Positions 50,838 through 62,873 of a stretch of DNA of 64,000 nt are shown here, in pieces. The notes beneath the pieces are model-generated. The model worked only from the letters and a program-made list of their open reading frames with translations, was not told where the DNA came from and did not search any database. This DNA comes from Macquaria australasica (Eukaryota; Chordata; Actinopteri; Centrarchiformes; Percichthyidae): positions 358,635 through 422,634 of the forward strand of contig SEMN01000459.1 of the NCBI GenBank assembly GCA_005408345.1, read 5' to 3'. Positions within the stretch are counted from its first letter, which is position 1; each line of letters starts with the position of its first letter. The position numbers were made by a program, and so were the translations under genes.

Positions 50838-51600
50838 GAGGAAATACAGGAGGAAATAAAGAACGAAACAGCAGACAAAAACAAGAAAGAGGGGGCAAAG
50901 ATAGCAAAGGTGCAGAACTGTGAAAAGGGTGGAGGAGGAGACAGTCAAGAGATACTGAGAGAGGAGAAACTGAGAGTAATATTGGCAGAGAAGCAAGAGA
51001 GCAGCGCAGGAAGAGGATAAAATGGAGTGAGAAAATAAAAGGTTGGTGAAGAGAGGAGGAGGAGGAGGAAACGCTAAAGGAGTAGAAATGGAGAATGAAG
51101 AGACAGGGGAGAAGAAGTAGATAGAGGGCAGATGAGACTGACAGGAGAGTTATTTCAGTGGTCATATAGACATCTCAATGAAAATGCCAACAACCTAATC
51201 AAAGGACTCGAAAGGGCAGAGAGAGAGAAGGAGAAAGAGACTCTGAACGAAAGCGGGGAGGAGAATGAGAAGGATTGAGGTGGAGGAAGTTGATGAGAGG
51301 ACAGAAAGAGACAGAGGGAGAGAAAGATGGAGAGACGTGGAGCAAGAGAGGGAGGACAGCCAGTGAAGGAACAGATGGAGAAAAGGAGGAGAGCAATCAA
51401 ATGGGGAGAGAGAGGAAAAAAAGGAAAGGAAAAGAAGGAGCAGGGGAATTATACATAACAAACTGCAGAAAGAAGAATCAGAGTCACGCATGAAAAGAGG
51501 GGAAAAGATGAGGCGAGAGAAAAAGGGCAGAGGGATGAAAGAAGAGATGAAAAAGGAATGAGTGGAGAGCGAAGGAGAGAAAATGGGGGTGAGAGAGAAG
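50838..51600. repeat. Polypurine tract
   Basis: About 760 bases are mostly purine on the plus strand (GGAGGAG, GAGAGAAAG, AAAGGAAAGG). Long minus-strand frames rich in Ser, Leu and Phe are artefacts. Confidence 0.85.
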
Positions 51601-51966
51601 GAATCGCTTGCTTTTTGACATTCAAGAAGCACTACTTGAAACTCCTCATAGAAGCAGCTTATAATGTACTGAAGATGTGCGAAAGGGACCCGATACCGTC
51701 TTCGCTGGAAAAATGTGGCAGAATTAGAGCAAATTTGAGTCGAGAACATTGTTGAAAAAAATCCCATAACTAGCCTGGAAAACAAAGTCAGACTAACACA
51801 TGCTTAAACTTCAGAGAAGGACTTAAGACAGGCCGTGCAGACAGACGGGAAGACAGACAGAAAAGCTGTGTTATTTAGCCGTCATTTGTCAGACAGAAGT
51901 AAGCGATTGCCGTTGTTCAGATTTAATGGCCTGTAAAGGACACTGCAACATCAATTTTCATACATT

Positions 51967-52041
51967 GTGTGTGTGTGTGTGTGTGTGTTTGTGTGTGTGA
52001 CTGAGAAAAAAAAAGAGGGAGAATGTGTGTGTGTGTGTGAG
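51967..52041. repeat. (GT)n microsatellites
   Basis: Two GT runs separated by an A-rich GAGAAAAAAAAAGAGG segment. Confidence 0.9.
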
Positions 52042-52117
52042 TATTGCTACGGCTGGAGTCTTGGAGCCTTTTACAACCTTTCCTTTATTATTTCCTTATC
52101 ACACTGCTTAAGGCCTT

Positions 52118-52270
52118 CCCTCCCTCCTCCTCCTCCTGCTCTTCCCTCTCCTCCTCCTCCTCCTCCTCCTCCTTCTCCTTAACCCCCTCCCCGCTTCCCT
52201 CACTCACTCACTCCTTTCCCACTCCTCACCATTTCTCTCAGTCTCTCCATCCATCTCTCTGCCTCTCCTC
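52118..52270. repeat. (TCC)n and pyrimidine-rich tract
   Basis: TCC units at 52,128-52,178 grade into CTCACTCACT and CTCTCC. Confidence 0.9.
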
Positions 52271-52783
52271 TCCAGCTGACAGGGCGATATTGCTCAGTTT
52301 ACACTTTGAGATGTCAGCGTGGCATGAAAACCTCAGAGCTTCAGTTTTAAACCTTTTTTTTTTACTTGAATTGATGAATTGTTTCAAATGTTTCTATTGC
52401 CCTATGTAATTTAATTTAGTTTAATACAATTCAATTGATTTACTTTGATTTGATTCCACTGGATTTCGGTAGATAAAATCCTGCTATTTCCCCCACGGAT
52501 GGCACAAGGAAGCATTGGTAATAAAGCACATTGTGGTCTTTAATGGAAACAAATAAAACCTAAATTTAACAAGAAACAATTTAACAGCCATTATGTGCGT
52601 AGTGCGCGTTTCTTGGCCTTTGGACCCTGGAAGCTCATTCCAAACCCTTTTGTAGAGTTTAAACACAGTTAAGAGGCCTTGCCTTTCATCCATCTTTCCA
52701 TCTGCTCACTCTCCTCTCCTCTATTCCTCTCCTGCTCCGTCATTATGAAGGTTCCTTGTAAAAAGCCTTCAACAAATCACCAG

Positions 52784-52920
52784 TCTCAGTCAGTCACTTA
52801 GCCAGCCTGTAACATAACCAATCAGCCAGCAAGTCAGTCAATCAACTTAACAACCAGTCCATCATTTAGTCAGTAAATCAAACTGACATTCAGTCAGTCA
52901 GCCAGCCTGCTGGCCAGTTT
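52784..52920. repeat. Degenerate (CAGT/CAGC)n repeat
   Basis: CAGTCAGT, CAGCCAGC and CAATCA words recur over 135 bases, an old tetranucleotide array. Confidence 0.75.
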
Positions 52921-53284
52921 CTCACCTCCTCCCCCCCTCTTCCTCTCCCACTGTCTTCCCTGTAGGGCTCTACTGCAGTGGCACAGCGTACCAGGGGACC
53001 TTTTCAGCAGCGCTCCTATGATGTTAGTTTCCACAAGCTAACATCTATTAACACCCTTCCGGTTTCTCCTCTCCCTCTCTCCCAATCTCTTTTTCAGCCT
53101 CCCTTCCTCTGTCTCCTCTGTCTTCCTCGCTTTGTGCACCACAGGACCATTTCTTTTTGCCGTGTCCTTACAATGTAGGTTCAACACTGCTAGCGACCAT
53201 TACCGATCATTAAAAATGGATAGAATAAGAACGATGCTACTGGAGCAACGATAGCCTGTGGCTAATGCATTTATACTCAGACGT

Positions 53285-53852
53285 GTACACACACACACAC
53301 ACGCTCAGTTCAAAAATACATAAACACAAATTCACACACAAACATGTCGGCTGTTAATGTGGACACGCATGAAAATCTTCCAAATACCAAAGTGCAGAAA
53401 CACACACACACATGCACACAGGGCTCCAACAATAAACACCCCCTCACTGACAGCCACATGTTTTCTATGTTTGTACACAGTGCTATGCCTGCGCTCATTT
53501 GCACATACAAACTTCCAGACTTTATGGAAATACACAGTTTAAGTTCCTTCACGTGGACATTCATACAAGCAAATACACCCACTCATGCAGACTTGTGTAA
53601 ACAAGCAAACACTTATACACATACATAAACAAATTCAAAACTAACACATTCACTTTCAACTTGCAGCACTATATTAATATGACACACAGCTTGTACAGCT
53701 TTCGCATGGCTGCACTCAGAAAAGCTGTGTACACACACACACACACGATGCGTAGATACAGTGGCACACACACTTTTAGCTTACGCATGGACATTTACAC
53801 ACAAAAGGGCACTCAAGCACAAAATAATCCCCTCAGTACTCCCCTCCTAACA

Positions 53853-53884
<32 letters not shown>

Positions 53885-53890
53885 GATTTA
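53285..53890. repeat. CA-rich low-complexity region
   Basis: Scattered CACACA runs (53,289-53,304; 53,401-53,413; 53,733-53,748; 53,851-53,884) sit in generally C/A-biased sequence. No gene. Confidence 0.8.
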
Positions 53891-54369
53891 ACCCTAAGCA
53901 TTTTTCTCTTGAAGGCCGAGACAAACACTTACACTCGCAGACTGTTCATTCTTTAAAATGATTTATCTACTGCAGACTTTTCAACTTTTCCAGATACAGT
54001 GCTACAACAGCACTCACACTTTACAGAGCAGTGAACCCGTTAATGTGAGTGACAGCTGCATCAAGACACTGGACTGTTCAGCGAATAAGTGGCGTGCACA
54101 TAATTTGACTAAAAACACAAGGAGAGACAGAGGGAGATGGTAGGTGGTGAGAGATGAACACAGAGACAGAGACACTAATAAACAATCTGAACCCTTTGCC
54201 AACCGGGAGAGTAATTATTACTGTGCCTCTATGTATTTCTTTCTGTGTGTCTCACTGTCTCGCTCTCTCCCTAAAATCACATTAATGGATGAAAGTAGCT
54301 TCTGCTGCTGCTGACTCGTCGCTTTGAAATGGAAATGTAACTCACTGGCTCCATATGTAGAGCGTGCAT

Positions 54370-54472
54370 ACACACACACTCATACAATACACGACACTCA
54401 GACACACACACACGCACCTACACACACAGCGTAGGTGTGCTGTAACAGTGTCTCACACACACACACACACTG
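54370..54472. repeat. (CA)n cluster
   Basis: Interrupted CA at 54,371-54,430 and pure CA at 54,453-54,470. Confidence 0.85.
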
Positions 54473-54719
54473 CATGCCCTTAAACCATGGAACTAAGCGA
54501 GAGAAAAACTGAAATAACACTAATGTAACATTAACAGACACATTAGCCTGCTTAATGCTAGCCCGCTAGCCAGCCATTAGCCTACAGCTTATAGAAAATG
54601 TCATGCTAACAGAGAGGCAAAGCGGAAATAATAAAATAGCAAAAGTGCTACATTAACAGACTCAATATTCAGTGGACAGCAGCACCAAACCAACAGATAC
54701 TCAGGTTTAAAGCTGCAGG

Positions 54720-54860
54720 GTGGTACAAGGGTGGGCACTATCATTCAGCTGCATACAGGATCTTTATTAAAGCTGAAAAAATCTCCACCCTGCTTAAGTG
54801 TCCTTGAGCAAAACACTGGATCACTACCAGTACCTACCAGTTGACCCTGCACTCTCATCA
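54720..54860. repeat. Dispersed teleost repeat fragment
   Basis: AAGTGTCCTTGAGCAAAACA and AGTTGACCCTGCACTCTCAT are typical words of a teleost repeat, related to the reverse complement of the word seen twice near 11.5 kb. Confidence 0.5.
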
Positions 54861-57200
54861 AAAAGTGATTTTCAATACCTGGTTCAGTAATTACCATATT
54901 ACTTTCATCTGTGTTATTTTAGCTTGCTAGCCCTGGGATACGCCATAGTAAGGAACAGTTTTACATTCAGACCAACAATGGCACTACATCAAAAAAAAAA
55001 AAAAAAAAAGCAGCATCCTCATTCATTTCAATGAGATCACTGTGCTGATGCAGTGAAGCCACCGCTGCAGAGGGCTCCAGAAAAAACATAAACACACACA
55101 CACAAAAAAGTAAGGCAGTTCAGAAAGAAAGCTGAATAGGTGCCTGCTGAGTTAGTAACCTTTTATAAGCCAAGTTTTTTACTGAATGTAACATTTAACA
55201 ACAATCAGTGCAGAATGACAGCGCTATGCATGGGGTGACAGAATCACTTGCTGATAGTACACACTGAAGTAAATTTGAATAATTAGTTTAGAAAAAATGT
55301 AAACAAACCACATACAAATCGTTTAACTGAACTGAACAAAACAATTCGAATCAGCAAAGTAATTCGTAATTTCCACCTCAACTGTAAAACCCTTCCTCAA
55401 AGGGATATAAAACGCTGTGCAGTGTCTATTTTTTGTTCTCTCTTGTAACAACAAGAATTTGTTTTTTTACGCAATGTGTGTCTGTCTTAACAAGGCCTAA
55501 CAAATACTATAGATCTAGATTTAAATGGAAGCACACATAGGTGATGGAAACGGTCAGTGTAATGCCTTGGAAACTGAGTACCAAGAAAGTCAAGCCTTGC
55601 CAATCAAGAGGTGCTGAAGAATACTACACTGAATCCTTCTGCACTGATAGATGTATGTACAGAGGTAACAGAGGTTAAGTTTCTCCACAAGGTTACAGAG
55701 ATCTGAGACGTATAGCAAGTGATGTTTAGCCCCTGAAATTTGAATAAAACAGACTAGACATCAATTTTATGCAAACGTGGTTCTGTCAATGTGCAGCACC
55801 GCTTTCTGAACCCAGTACGACGATCCAAACGAACGGAAAATGATGGAAATTATGTACTTCACTGGAATTGGTAAAAATGTACCATAGCTGTTGATGTTCT
55901 GAATAATTTGTCAAATTAAATTTGGATATTGGTTTTCATGGATGTCTTGTAGCCACACCGACTGATCTTTCATTATGAACTCCAGTTGAGAGGTTCATTT
56001 CATGCTTATTTTTAGAGCTGGCTGGCTGAGTAATCCTGTGTTATGAAATAACCCTCAGCTCCCACCACAGCGAGGCGTCTGCACCACAAGGTACAGAAAA
56101 ACAGCAACAACTGCTGTGCCAAAGTGGCCGCATTAAAAGCTCTATACCAGCCAATTGCAAAGTTTTAACCCTTGATATAAATTAAAATTCTTTATAGCCT
56201 GTTACAGCACATAGCTCATCAGGACTATATTTGGAGCTTTAATAGAATACAGTAGATCTTCATTTACATGCTGGATGTATGCAGACAACGCTAACAGTTA
56301 AAAAGATGAATGTAGTGGACTCTATTAGTTGGGTTTAAACATTTCAGGAAAAATATTAACGTGATGGTTCAGAAAAAGAGCCTGACAAATAAACTAGACA
56401 TGGCATTTACTCATGCATACTAATGGGTGGTAAAACACAATTGGACCAGCCATGCAACACTTTTATGATGTTCATAATTTCAAGCTCTGTCATGCTATTT
56501 CATATGATATACACATGCTCTTTTATTTCCTTTTTTCATGCTGTCCTCTCTGATTTTAAATGACAGATAGATGTAAGATTCTGCTGTGTGTGATGCAGTA
56601 TTTACTGCAAGTCATTAATATCAACAGATTTTAGAGCCCTGTTTGGCCGTGCCTTTAGGTCAGCTCTGTGGATTTCCCTCCATATCTGAGGTATAAATTC
56701 AGGGCGGACAGGGTTATGATGTCATTACTTAATGCCAGACATTACTAGCCGAGCAGCACAAGATGGAAAAGTCATTCCTGATTAATCGCGTCTGCTGGGG
56801 AATACATTTTCATTTTCTCTTTTATTTTGTCTAGCAGTGCCTCTCCTTCCTCTCTGTCCCAACGTCTCTTTAACACACTTGCTCTGATCTCTGCCTCTAT
56901 CTCAATCTCTCTCTCTCTGTCTTCACACATATTCTCTGCTCTCTCTGTCTCTCTCACTGCCCCTGCATTAGTCTACTGTATGTAGGCCATGGCTCTTTTA
57001 AAAGTTCTGTCATTTGAACACTATAAAGATAGATTACTCGCTCATTTTCAAGCCAGCATGGATGACTAAAAAAGCCTTTTTCTTTCCAGCATCAAAGCAT
57101 AATGACCCATGTATACCTAACATGTACTTTGTGTGTTCACGATACTTAACTCTACCCGATGACACTAACAGTGGCAGCGTCTCACTTCATATGTTCTGCA
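54861..57200. other. Unannotated unique DNA
   Basis: A poly(A) run lies at 54,991-55,009 and T/C-rich sequence at 56,830-56,960. No gene was recognised. Confidence 0.45.
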
Positions 57201-57201
57201 C

Positions 57202-57205
<4 letters not shown>

Positions 57206-57239
<34 letters not shown>
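57206..57239. repeat. (TA)n microsatellite
   Basis: About 17 TA units, able to extrude as a cruciform. Confidence 0.97.
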
Positions 57240-57242
<3 letters not shown>

Positions 57243-57511
57243 CATTTAAGAACTTGTGAGAATGAAAAACAAATGGTTCATTGCTTCCAGTATTCATTTG
57301 ATCTCTCTGTCTCTCTCTCTCTAGCTCTATGGTATCTCTCTTACACACACATTCACACACTACCTCTTTGCTCTCCATTGAACTGTGTACTCTGCGGTAG
57401 TTAACTATTGAAGTGTGTGTGTGTTCTCTGGTCTCACTGGACAACTAGAAGGACCTCAAGTACCTGAAAATCATCAGTACTCAATGAGATGTCTCGCTCT
57501 TTCTGTTGCAG

Positions 57512-57524
57512 GTGCGCGCGCACA

Positions 57525-57569
<45 letters not shown>
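57512..57569. repeat. (CG)n(CA)n(GA)n compound microsatellite
   Basis: GCGCGCG passes into about 12 CA units and then about 14 GA units without a break. Confidence 0.97.
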
Positions 57570-58140
57570 TCTCCCTTGCTCTTTTTTTCAAGCTCAGATA
57601 TTGTTTAAACTGTGTGTGGTCTTTGGTGTGACTGAGGGGATTCAATTATTATACAAACACCTGAAAACATTGAACAAAATGTCTCTCTCTTTCTCTCTGT
57701 GCATGTGTGTGCCTTTTAGTCTGTCTCTCCCACGTAGAGGTGAAAGTTATAAGTGCTCCCATGCTTCTCATACACAGGAAGCAGAAAAATAAGCACACAT
57801 ACACAGGGAATCCCACACAAATGTGCACACAGACACACGTCATCACGCACATAGATTAATTTAAAGTAAGCTACAAAGAAATGCATCATTAACACATCAG
57901 CACAAGCACAGAGACACCCACAAATTTGCGCATGTGCTTCTGAATATGCATAGGCACTGTACTGTACTTATGAGCATCGGGAAAAATCAGAGCATCTGAT
58001 GAGTTACAATATCAATACCAGTCAGAGCAACTATTGTTTTTCAAAATATTTCCTTCAATTTTCTGAAGTCTTGTGTTTTGTGCTAGATGGAAAACTTCAT
58101 CTTTGTTGAATGCCAGGTAAGCTACAGTTCAATACTTTCA

Positions 58141-58575
58141 GTAATACTTTATTTTAAGTCCCCCTATTCAGGATTTCTAAGCAGTATAAACATTTAATAA
58201 ATGGTTTATAACACACTATAATGTAGTTGTGAGCAGTTATAAGGACATTTGTAAGTGTTTCTTAATGTATAATATTTTTCAACAAATTAACTTCTCCCAT
58301 GAAGACATATTTTGTATGATTACAACTGTGTTTTACTATATTGTCATTCATTATCTGTTTCTACTGCAGGCTCCACTTGTCGGTGCCCACAGGAGGAGTT
58401 ATAGTTGTTTACAAGTACATTAATTATATTTATTAATGTATTTGTAAACAATTTTAAGTATACTTGTATCTACTTACAATTACATTATAATGTGTTATAA
58501 ACATTTATTTAACATTTATATACAGCTTATAAATGCTTAATAGGGGAACTAAATTGTTTTATTCTTCTAAAGTTC
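58141..58575. mobile_element. MITE-like element with long terminal inverted repeats
   Basis: The left end (TTTTAAGTCCCCCTATT, then TTATAACACACTATAATGTA) matches the reverse complement of the right end (AATAGGGGAACTAAA preceded by TACATTATAATGTGTTATAA). The arms are about 100 bases with small differences. No transposase is encoded. The central ORF at 58,229-58,423 is not a gene. Confidence 0.75.
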
Positions 58576-58608
58576 TGCTAAAATATATGTGCTAAATATT
58601 GTAAACAT

Positions 58609-58857
58609 AAGGTCCTGTTACTTAGCTATTCACGTAGCTTTCTACCATATCCCAAAGCCTTCTTCAGCAAATGGAACTTGCTTACTGTAGGTGTCAGCAC
58701 GCGACCTACGTACAGCGCCTCGGGTCACATGATAACAGCTGATCATATATGGAGAGGAGATCACAACACAGTAATGACACATGAGCAAGTTCCATTCACT
58801 GAAGAAGGCCATGGGATACGGTCAAAAGTTGTTGGAATAGCTAAGTAAGTGGTCCTT
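58609..58857. mobile_element. Second MITE-like inverted-repeat element
   Basis: The left arm 58,611-58,683 contains TTACTTAGCTATTC and CCTTCTTCAGCAAATGGAAC. The right arm 58,783-58,857 contains the complements GAATAGCTAAGTAA and GTTCCATTCACTGAAGAAGG. A loop of about 100 bases separates them. No transposase is present. Confidence 0.75.
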
Positions 58858-59140
58858 TCTTTTAGAACATTTACCTTATACAGTATACTGTACAGTCTGT
58901 GTGTCCCCAAGGTCAAGAATAAATCTCTACGCTCAAGTCTAAACTATTTACATATACTTTTAATCAGTGTGCATCATACAAACTCATTTCTTTCTTTCAC
59001 ATGATATTAAGCTTTCTGAATTTTCAGTGGCACGTTTCACACTTCTTCTACATGTCTAAATCCCACAGTTTTATGTACCTACAGTGAATTTGAATTCGGG
59101 AGATAGCTCTGTTTTAATTAGCTATCTTCTCATACACAGG

Positions 59141-59143
<3 letters not shown>

Positions 59144-59178
<35 letters not shown>

Positions 59179-59224
59179 GTGTGTGTGTGTGTGTACGTGT
59201 GTGTGTGTGTGTGTGTGTGTGTGT
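59144..59224. repeat. (GT)n microsatellite
   Basis: GT repeat with GTGCGTG and GTACGTG interruptions. Confidence 0.97.
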
Positions 59225-59518
59225 CTGAGTTTGTCCATATCCCATGTGTGTGATATTAGTATGCCAGGCAGGGGGACAGACAGTTAGTTCCAATATCTTG
59301 TTGTTTGGCATTGATTCAATGTCAGCTAATTGTCACCGTGTGCATGTACGTGAGTGTGTGTGAGTGTGTGTGCATTCAGGTCTTAATGTCCTCCTAAGGA
59401 TAAAAACATTAAAAAGCTTCAGAAACAGAGACATTTAATCAGTCTCACTTTGAAAAGGGAATGAAAATAAGTCACTGGAATGTCCTTTATGTGTGTGTTT
59501 ATTTCTAAGTGAATAAGC

Positions 59519-59520
<2 letters not shown>

Positions 59521-59584
<64 letters not shown>
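59521..59584. repeat. (GT)n microsatellite
   Basis: About 31 pure GT units. Confidence 0.97.
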
Positions 59585-59585
<1 letters not shown>

Positions 59586-59640
59586 TGATTAAACAAGTGC
59601 CTTATAGTCCCAGTGGGAGTCATGTTATTCTCAACCGTGT

Positions 59641-59698
59641 TTGTGTGTGTGTGAGAGAGAGTGAGTGAGTGAGTGAGTGAGAGAGAGAGAGAGAGAGT
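59641..59698. repeat. (GT)n(GA)n(GTGA)n(GA)n compound microsatellite
   Basis: GT, GA, a block of GTGA, and GA again in sequence. Confidence 0.95.
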
Positions 59699-59699
59699 G

Positions 59700-61885
59700 C
59701 CAAAAATGTCTTTTGTACAGTCCCCCGTAGAGTGTAGTTAACAATATATCAATTATATAAGCACTAGCTGGGTTTTATGGGAATTATCATCACAGTTGGA
59801 CATTTGGACGTTTCTTGGCAGAAACGACCTGTTGATGAATGGGCTGAATTTATTTTTTCTCTCTGTCTCAGCTTTTGATAAAGAAGCACAGTTTGGCAGC
59901 TAAATATATGTAAAGATTGTAAATACAGGAGAAGAACAGGCCATGAAAATATAATTTTTTATTGTTACAAGGGCATCCAATAAGCATAATGATGATTCAT
60001 GATTAACAACTAATGTTGCTCTATCCAAATGTTTGTTTTTTATATGAATTCCAGATTGTGTCTTTAACTGGGAATTAGACTCTTTACTTACAGGGTTAAA
60101 TTTAATAAGATGCAAACTTTGGTTATTAGTATTATTATTATTATTGTTATCAGTACTATTAATCATTATTATGCACTTAATACAAGTGATAATTACAGAA
60201 ATAATTCATGTGGTGATTATCAAAAGAATCCCTAATATAACTGTCAAAACCAGAGCAGAAACATCCTATTACAGAAGCTCATTGAGGAATGGATTGAGAT
60301 TTTAGCTGAGCTTTTGCTAAATTATTGTTAAATAATGAAAAATAATCACCAGCATCATAATAATTCTGTATTAAAAAACTTTTTCCTCCATCTTCATGCC
60401 GTCTGGGTTATTTATTTGCACTTCAGTTCATGTCTGAAGATACCTGACTTTTTATGACATTTTTAAGTGACATTTCCAGACAATCAATAATTAGTTGTGT
60501 GTTGGAATTTAAAGTGCGACATCACATTTAAAAGGCTGGCAACCATCTGGGGTTTGAGGTTTGACAAAATAAATTATTGCCATCCTCCGTCTGTCTTTCC
60601 AGATGTCTTCCTGCCCTTTAATTTTCTCTTACTCTGTCTTTCTCCGTGTTTAACTCTCCAATAACTAAAATAGCTGCTGGTATGCCGCACGTCACACTGT
60701 AATAATGTGACATGGAAAAGCTTAATTTGTGGCCATGTTCAGGGTTCTACATTTTCTTGGTTTAATCTGAGAGGAATAATTGAATATAGAATCTGCAGCA
60801 TACATACTGTCACTATAAAACTGCTTATGATTGTGAAAAAAAATCAGTCTGAAAAAAACAATTTTAAAGCTGATAAACATCGTAGGAAACGCGCACACAC
60901 AGATTGGACTGAAAGATAAATCGCAGGTGATAAGAAGCAGTTGCTTTAATCATAAACAGCTTAAACGTACCATCATCATATCCATCAACATACACAATTC
61001 TGCCACAAACACACTTTCCCTCAAATCCCTTTATTTCCAGGTTGACAGGATGCATGTATGGCAGAGGAATACAGATAAAGATAACACCACCAAACACACA
61101 CACACCAACAGAATATAAATGCACAGTATGTAACACCCAGAGATACATCAGACAATCATCAGAAATTTTAACACTGCTAGAAACCATTTTCTTCTTCTTC
61201 GCGGGGGGGGTGGGGGTGACAGATGTGTGCATGTGTGTGTGTGAGAGGGAGGGATTGAGAGGGAAATACAGAGGGACAAGCATTGAGAGAGAGAGAGAGG
61301 GAGGAGAAGTGCACACAGAGAAGCTATTGATAAACAGAGTAACAGTAACGCTCCCACCAAACGAGGAGAATGTTAACACTTTCTTCTCTATCCATCTATC
61401 TTCCTGTCTATAACATGAGGAACCTCCTTGGTCACCAAATCCCCACCAACACAGACCTGCTGGGCTGCTGACACACATCAGCAGCCCCCTGCCATACCAT
61501 CAGACTCTCCACAGCCACTGAGACAACTGCTCCTCTGGGTGTGTGTGACTCCACAAAATCATGTTATACTATGAGCATGGGATTTGCCCTCCAGATGAAA
61601 TTTCACCCCATCTCTCTCGGTCTGTCTCTGTGAGTCTCTCTCTGCTCGTTTTGTAGACAGTAACACAGGTTGTTGAGTCAGTTCCCAAGATTTGCCTTAT
61701 ACCAAACACCCCTCTGGTTGCTGTCTACACTTGGAGAAACTGCATGAAATCTGGTTTAACTGATCTGTGATTCATTTTGAACTTTTATGTATTTTGATGA
61801 CAATATCTGCACAGCTTGGAGGCCCAAACAATGAGCATGCCTACACTGTTCCCCAGATGCGGTACTGAGTCCAAGTTGGGCACTG
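59700..61885. other. Unannotated DNA
   Basis: A short (ATT)n lies at 60,125-60,145, and GA-rich and G-rich simple sequence at 61,200-61,310. The moderately complex AT-rich stretch at 60,290-60,560 may hold regulatory DNA. No exon was recognised. Confidence 0.45.
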
Positions 61886-61899
61886 CACTCTCTCTTTCT

Positions 61900-62300
61900 C
61901 TCACGCGCGCGCACACACACAATAACACACTGTGCGCGCATATAGGCTAGCTCGTTTACACTCTCTCTCCCTCTCGCTATCTCAAACACGCACGCACAAA
62001 AGGACACACGCACGCTATCCTCAGAGCGGCGAGTGCGCGCGCACACGCACGCACACACGTAACTCTCTCTCTCTCTCTCGCACACACACTGACACTCAGA
62101 CACATACACCAACGCTGTCCGCAGCAACGAAACGGCACGAATTAACCACCTTTCTTTTCCTCTCACTCTGGCGCGCGCGCTCACACGCAAACACACCAAC
62201 CTGCGAATATTCTAATCCCCCTCCAACACACGCGCGCGCACACACACACAAACGTAATAGCTTACGCACGCAAACGCGCGGCCACGCACGCACGCAAACA
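61900..62300. repeat. Mixed (CA)n/(CG)n/(TC)n simple sequence
   Basis: GCGCGCGCACACAC blocks recur at about 61,903, 62,034, 62,171 and 62,230, with TCTCTC runs between. Long frames on both strands are artefacts. It lies just inside intron 1. Confidence 0.9.
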
Positions 62301-62325
62301 CACAGACAAATCGAAAACCTCCAAA

Positions 62326-62331
62326 ACTCAC
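62326..62331 (-). other. Splice donor of exon 1
   Basis: On the minus strand the exon ends AAGG and the intron begins GTGAGT, a near-ideal U1 match. The reading frame stays open past the donor for only a few codons of sensible composition before running into CG/CA simple sequence, which supports a true exon end here. Confidence 0.6.
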
Positions 62332-62467
62332 CCTTGGACGAGGAGAAATCCCCGAAGAGAAGCCCCAGCAGGAGGAGAAGCGGGAGGTCGCGTCTCAGCC
62401 TGCCCGTTGTCTTCACATTCAGCCTCCTCCTCCTCAGCAGCATCTCCGGCGCTCCCAAATCCGTCAT
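62332..62467 (-). CDS. First coding exon (signal peptide) of an unidentified secreted or membrane protein, partial
   Basis: Reading from the ATG at 62,467 gives 45 codons plus one base before a GTGAGT donor, so the intron is phase 1. Residues 1-27 are basic, with an RRRR cluster at 12-15 and RLRRD at 23-27. Residues 28-39 form a hydrophobic core (LPLLLLLGLLFG), followed by the small polar stretch DFSSSK. This is the n-, h- and c-region order of a signal peptide, with cleavage likely near the exon end. A second in-frame ATG at codon 9 would give a more usual n-region length. The longer reading frame upstream starts only at TTG, so I prefer the ATG at 62,467, which has A at -3. A phase-1 intron directly after a signal peptide is common where an immunoglobulin or other extracellular domain follows. 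I do not recognise the gene, and no later exon was found in the window. Confidence 0.6.
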
Positions 62468-62595
62468 TTTGCTGTTAAATAAATCCAAGCTGGCTTAATT
62501 TTAAAGCCTTCTCCCCACCTTGCCGCTCTGCTTGGCTGAAGGAAGCGGAGGGGGGTAAAAGAGGACGGCCGCCCCCCCTCCTCCTTTTTCTTTCG

Positions 62596-62603
62596 TTTTT
62601 ATA
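62596..62603 (-). promoter_or_regulatory. TATA-like motif upstream of exon 1
   Basis: The minus strand reads TATAAAAA here, about 130 bases upstream of the ATG. If functional, transcription would start near 62,570 and leave a 5' UTR of about 100 bases. It sits beside A-rich simple sequence on the same strand, so a chance match is quite possible. Confidence 0.3.
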
Positions 62604-62873
62604 CAAAAAAAAAAGAAACAAAACAAAAAAAAAAACACACACCCGAAGATCAATCACGAATATCCCACACACACATGTCCATGTTAACGTTTGGACAGGA
62701 TAACCGGTGACGGGTTGACGGTCTGAGATCGGGCAACACGCTGCTGGTGTGAGCTGTCATAGCAGAGACCGGAGGACCGGACCGGAGGGGAGAGACAGAG
62801 AGATGAAGAGATTCAGTGAAGGAGAGGAGAGAGACGGTTGGTAGGTCCGCACAGCACGGCGAGCGAGCGACGA

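Noticed and set aside
51195..51785. 196-codon minus-strand frame
   Set aside because: It translates the GA/TC tract; Ser-Phe-Leu low complexity with no family features.
60864..61478. 204-codon minus-strand frame
   Set aside because: A mix of GA-rich and CA-rich simple sequence and unique DNA; no recognisable domain and no conserved motif.
62468..62488. Seven-codon upstream extension of exon 1
   Set aside because: It begins with TTG, not ATG, so the first ATG at 62,467 is preferred.
61756..62498. Long frames on both strands (147 and 188 codons)
   Set aside because: Arg-Cys-Val and Thr-His-Arg readings of (CG/CA)n sequence. The overlapping 130-codon minus frame is real only for the exon part; beyond the GTGAGT donor it reads intron.
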